Shown here: piece by piece, positions 25,325 through 27,378 of the stretch
How positions within the stretch are numbered: position 1 is the stretch's first letter
Layout: every line of letters begins with the position of its first letter
Origin: Folioceros fuciformis
Taxonomy: Eukaryota; Anthocerotophyta; Anthocerotopsida; Anthocerotales
Length of the DNA stretch: 27,378 nucleotides
NCBI GenBank assembly: GCA_049999805.1
Contig: JBNGIO010001886.1
Span: forward strand, 1-27,378
Reading direction: 5' to 3'
Made by a program: the position numbers and the translations under genes
The notes under the pieces: generated by a model
Seen by the model: the letters and a program-made list of their open reading frames with translations, nothing else
Database searches by the model: none
Told to the model about the DNA's origin: nothing

Positions 25325-26549
25325 AAACTTCAATTGTGCAGTTGAAGTTGCAGCATACATGTATGCCGAAACCGAGGAGAAAAAAAATTGGTAGCTATTT
25401 CTGAAATAGGTAAAGAACACATTTGGGTTGTAAGTGATATTTCAGCAAGTATTAAAAGTTTACAAGCTTCTATTATTGCAACAACTCGCATACAGAAAGG
25501 ATAGATTTGACTACTAGTTCTAAATTCCCACAATTCACAATGACATTTTTCATCACACATTTACAGAATCTCACTTGTTTATCACGTATGATCGTTCCAC
25601 AAATACTGCATCAATAGGAATTGCAATCTATTCTCTTCTAGATTGTTTGGAGGTAAACTTTGTCGAGGTTGCCTATTGCAAGATCCCAATTCTTAATCAT
25701 CAATTGCCAGAAGACGTGGGTGGAGTCCATCAGCATTGCTAATTCGTATGTCATAACAACGTCTGAAAAAAATCGGGTATGTGCTCAAACCCTTCTTTTA
25801 CCTTTTACTCCAGTCGTATGGCATTACACTACCCTTCAAAAATGCTCTCTTATGCAAGTGAAATGTTTGAGAAGGCCAATGACTATTGCCACGTAAATTT
25901 CCAAATCTTTTGTTTATTGAGGAAAGCGAACATTGATATAAGGAGAGGTTCAAACACGTTTTAGAATTCAGCTGTTTTTCAAGTGCACTATAGCACCAAG
26001 GTGAGCACAAGTGTGTGCCTACCTACTTACATGCGTGTAACCTATTTAGTGAAAAGAGCCTATCTACTCTTATCCTTCGAATTGTGGAGATTATGGCCTT
26101 TAAATCATGGGGACAATAATGTCGTTTGTTATCTCTGGTTAATTTATCATTTACTCTTCAGGCTCGTCTGCTGGTGAACCCGTGTTGAAGAATGTTTCTA
26201 AATAGCATTTGTTGTAAAAGATGTTTAAACATTCAAGGATTCAAAACATGCTTAAAGTTCTCACTACTTACTCAAAGTTTAAATCATGAAAAGAAAGATG
26301 AGAACTAATCGAGATGAACTCTTATCCTCACTACAAAATTGTGCAAAAAGGGTTTAAAAATGATCAAGATAGACTTTATACATGAAATAAAATCCAAAAA
26401 AAGAAAAAGTAGGGAAAAAATAACTATAACACCTTGAAGCCATGGTGCGCAGATGTGCGTGCCATTGCTCGGAAGACAAGATTTATTTAGTTCTTTTTTG
26501 CTATTTTTTAGGAGTTTTTGAAATGTGTTCTAGCCAATTTATGGCGTGC
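25325..26549. other. AT-rich region without a supported gene
   Basis: Short frames only. A run of A-rich sequence lies at 26388-26420. Single GTGCGCA/GTGCGTG words near 26444-26463 resemble the minisatellite that follows. Probably degraded repetitive DNA. Confidence 0.45.
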
Positions 26550-26798
26550 ACAACTGCGCGCCAGCTTTGGTCATTGCGCGCAAAACTATGCGCTAGCTTG
26601 GTCATCGCGCGCACAAGTGTGTGCTAGCTCGATCATTGCGCACACAAGTGCACGCCAACTCGATCGTCACGCATAAAAGTTTGCCCCAACTCGATCATCT
26701 CATGAACAAGTGCGCACTAGCACGCCTAAGGTGCACACTTGTGCGTGCCAATCGGGTCATGGCACACACAAGTACATAGTAGCTAGGTCATGGTGCAA
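26550..26798 (+). repeat. Degenerate 31-bp minisatellite, eight units in phase
   Basis: Units start at 26550, 26582, 26613, 26644, 26675, 26706, 26737 and 26768; the first is 32 nt and the rest are 31 nt. A typical unit begins ACAAGTG, has a variable GCGC/GCAC part, then CTCGATCAT or TTGGTCAT, and ends TGCGCAC. Identity between units is moderate, but the period is kept almost exactly. Unit 7 begins with ACTTGTG instead of ACAAGTG, and the sequence right after unit 8 does too. Confidence 0.8.
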
Positions 26799-27207
26799 AC
26801 TTGTGAGCACAGGCACACTCAGAGCAAGAACTTGTGTGCAATGGTTTGCCTCTAGCAGAACCTTTTGTGCAACCATTGGTTCTTAACTTGGACTTGCAAA
26901 TACCATTTGGCTTCCAACCCGTATTTCTAGATACCAAGAGATTGCTTCGAAGGCTCCTAAATGTGGGGAGAGTAAAAAGATAATGAAACCCTAGGACTTA
27001 TGCGCACCATGCCTTGTGGTAGGCACACACTTGTGCGTGCCCTAATGTAGATTTCGTATGCTAGAATCCCACAGGTTGAAATGAAATTAATCTGACACAA
27101 GCAAAAATCAAGGGTTTTCTAGAACAAGAAACATAAAGGGATATGCAAAATCATGTTTGGATGCAAATCTAATACATTTATGTCCCGACATATCATTCAT
27201 GGTGAAA
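26799..27207. other. Spacer between the two repeat arrays
   Basis: AT-rich and without a gene. It holds scattered words from the 31-bp minisatellite (for example GGCACACACTTGTGCGTGCC near 27023-27042, an imperfect inverted repeat), so the array may once have been longer. Confidence 0.4.
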
Positions 27208-27378
27208 TTGCGTCATGAGGAGTGTACATTGTCCAATTTTATTGCGTCATGAGGAGTGTACATTGTCCAATTTTATTGCGTCATGAGGAGTGTACATTGT
27301 CCAATTTTATTGCGTCATGAGGAGTGTACATTGTCCAATTTTATTGCGTCATGAGGAGTGTACATTGTCCAATTTTAT
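27208..27378 (+). repeat. Perfect 34-bp tandem repeat running off the window edge
   Basis: Five consecutive units start at 27208, 27242, 27276, 27310 and 27344, each beginning TTGCGTCATGAGGAGTGTAC and ending CCAATTTTA. I see no differences between them. The last base of the window starts a sixth unit, so the array continues beyond. It is non-coding by appearance and may be a satellite or a recent local expansion. Confidence 0.95.

Noticed and set aside
27208-27378. CRISPR array
   Set aside because: The 34-bp units are directly adjacent with no spacers and the context is a plant genome.

Overview
The window comes from a plant nuclear genome, most likely a non-seed land plant such as a bryophyte or lycophyte. 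The evidence is two malectin-like LRR receptor kinases with many short GT-AG introns (about 60-180 bp), a plant-type NRAMP transporter and Copia-type retrotransposon remains. The species cannot be fixed from the sequence alone.

Layout. From 1 to about 21.9 kb the DNA is moderately GC-rich and gene-bearing. (1) 137-4379, +: a complete 14-exon malectin-like LRR receptor kinase (1007 aa by my splicing). (2) 6835-8556, -: an intronless NRAMP metal transporter (573 aa) with a TATA box near 8844. (3) 10274-15184, +: a second, 17-exon malectin-like LRR receptor kinase (1013 aa), paralogous to the first. (4) 15946-17486, +: an 8-exon gene for a predicted secreted protein with two stress-responsive A/B-barrel (Dabb) domains (263 aa), with a 118-bp tandem duplication just upstream. 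(5) 18363-19338, +: an intronless gene resembling an uncharacterised bacterial family, broken by two in-frame stops and one frameshift. The exon models were built by hand from splice consensus and conserved motifs. All phases close and each CDS length is a multiple of three.

From about 19.4 to 22.0 kb no convincing gene is visible. From about 22.0 kb to the end the sequence becomes AT-rich and is dominated by decayed mobile DNA and tandem repeats: short tandem duplications (22213-22361), a possible LINE reverse-transcriptase fragment with a downstream TAA run (22520-22834), a Copia-type gag/protease fragment (23449-24540), two unassigned coding-like fragments, a degenerate 31-bp minisatellite (26550-26798) and a perfect 34-bp satellite that runs off the right edge (27208-27378).

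The receptor kinases should act at the plasma membrane: the malectin-like/LRR ectodomain senses outside cues and the cytoplasmic Ser/Thr kinase signals inside. The NRAMP should move divalent metals across an endomembrane. No operon-like link between the genes is implied. No wholly new system stands out. The most interesting items are the two inferred GC-AG introns, the secreted double-Dabb protein, the dying bacterial-type gene, the compositionally mosaic receptor kinase with a relic LRR exon, an activation-loop insertion in the second kinase, and the repeat arrays at the right end.
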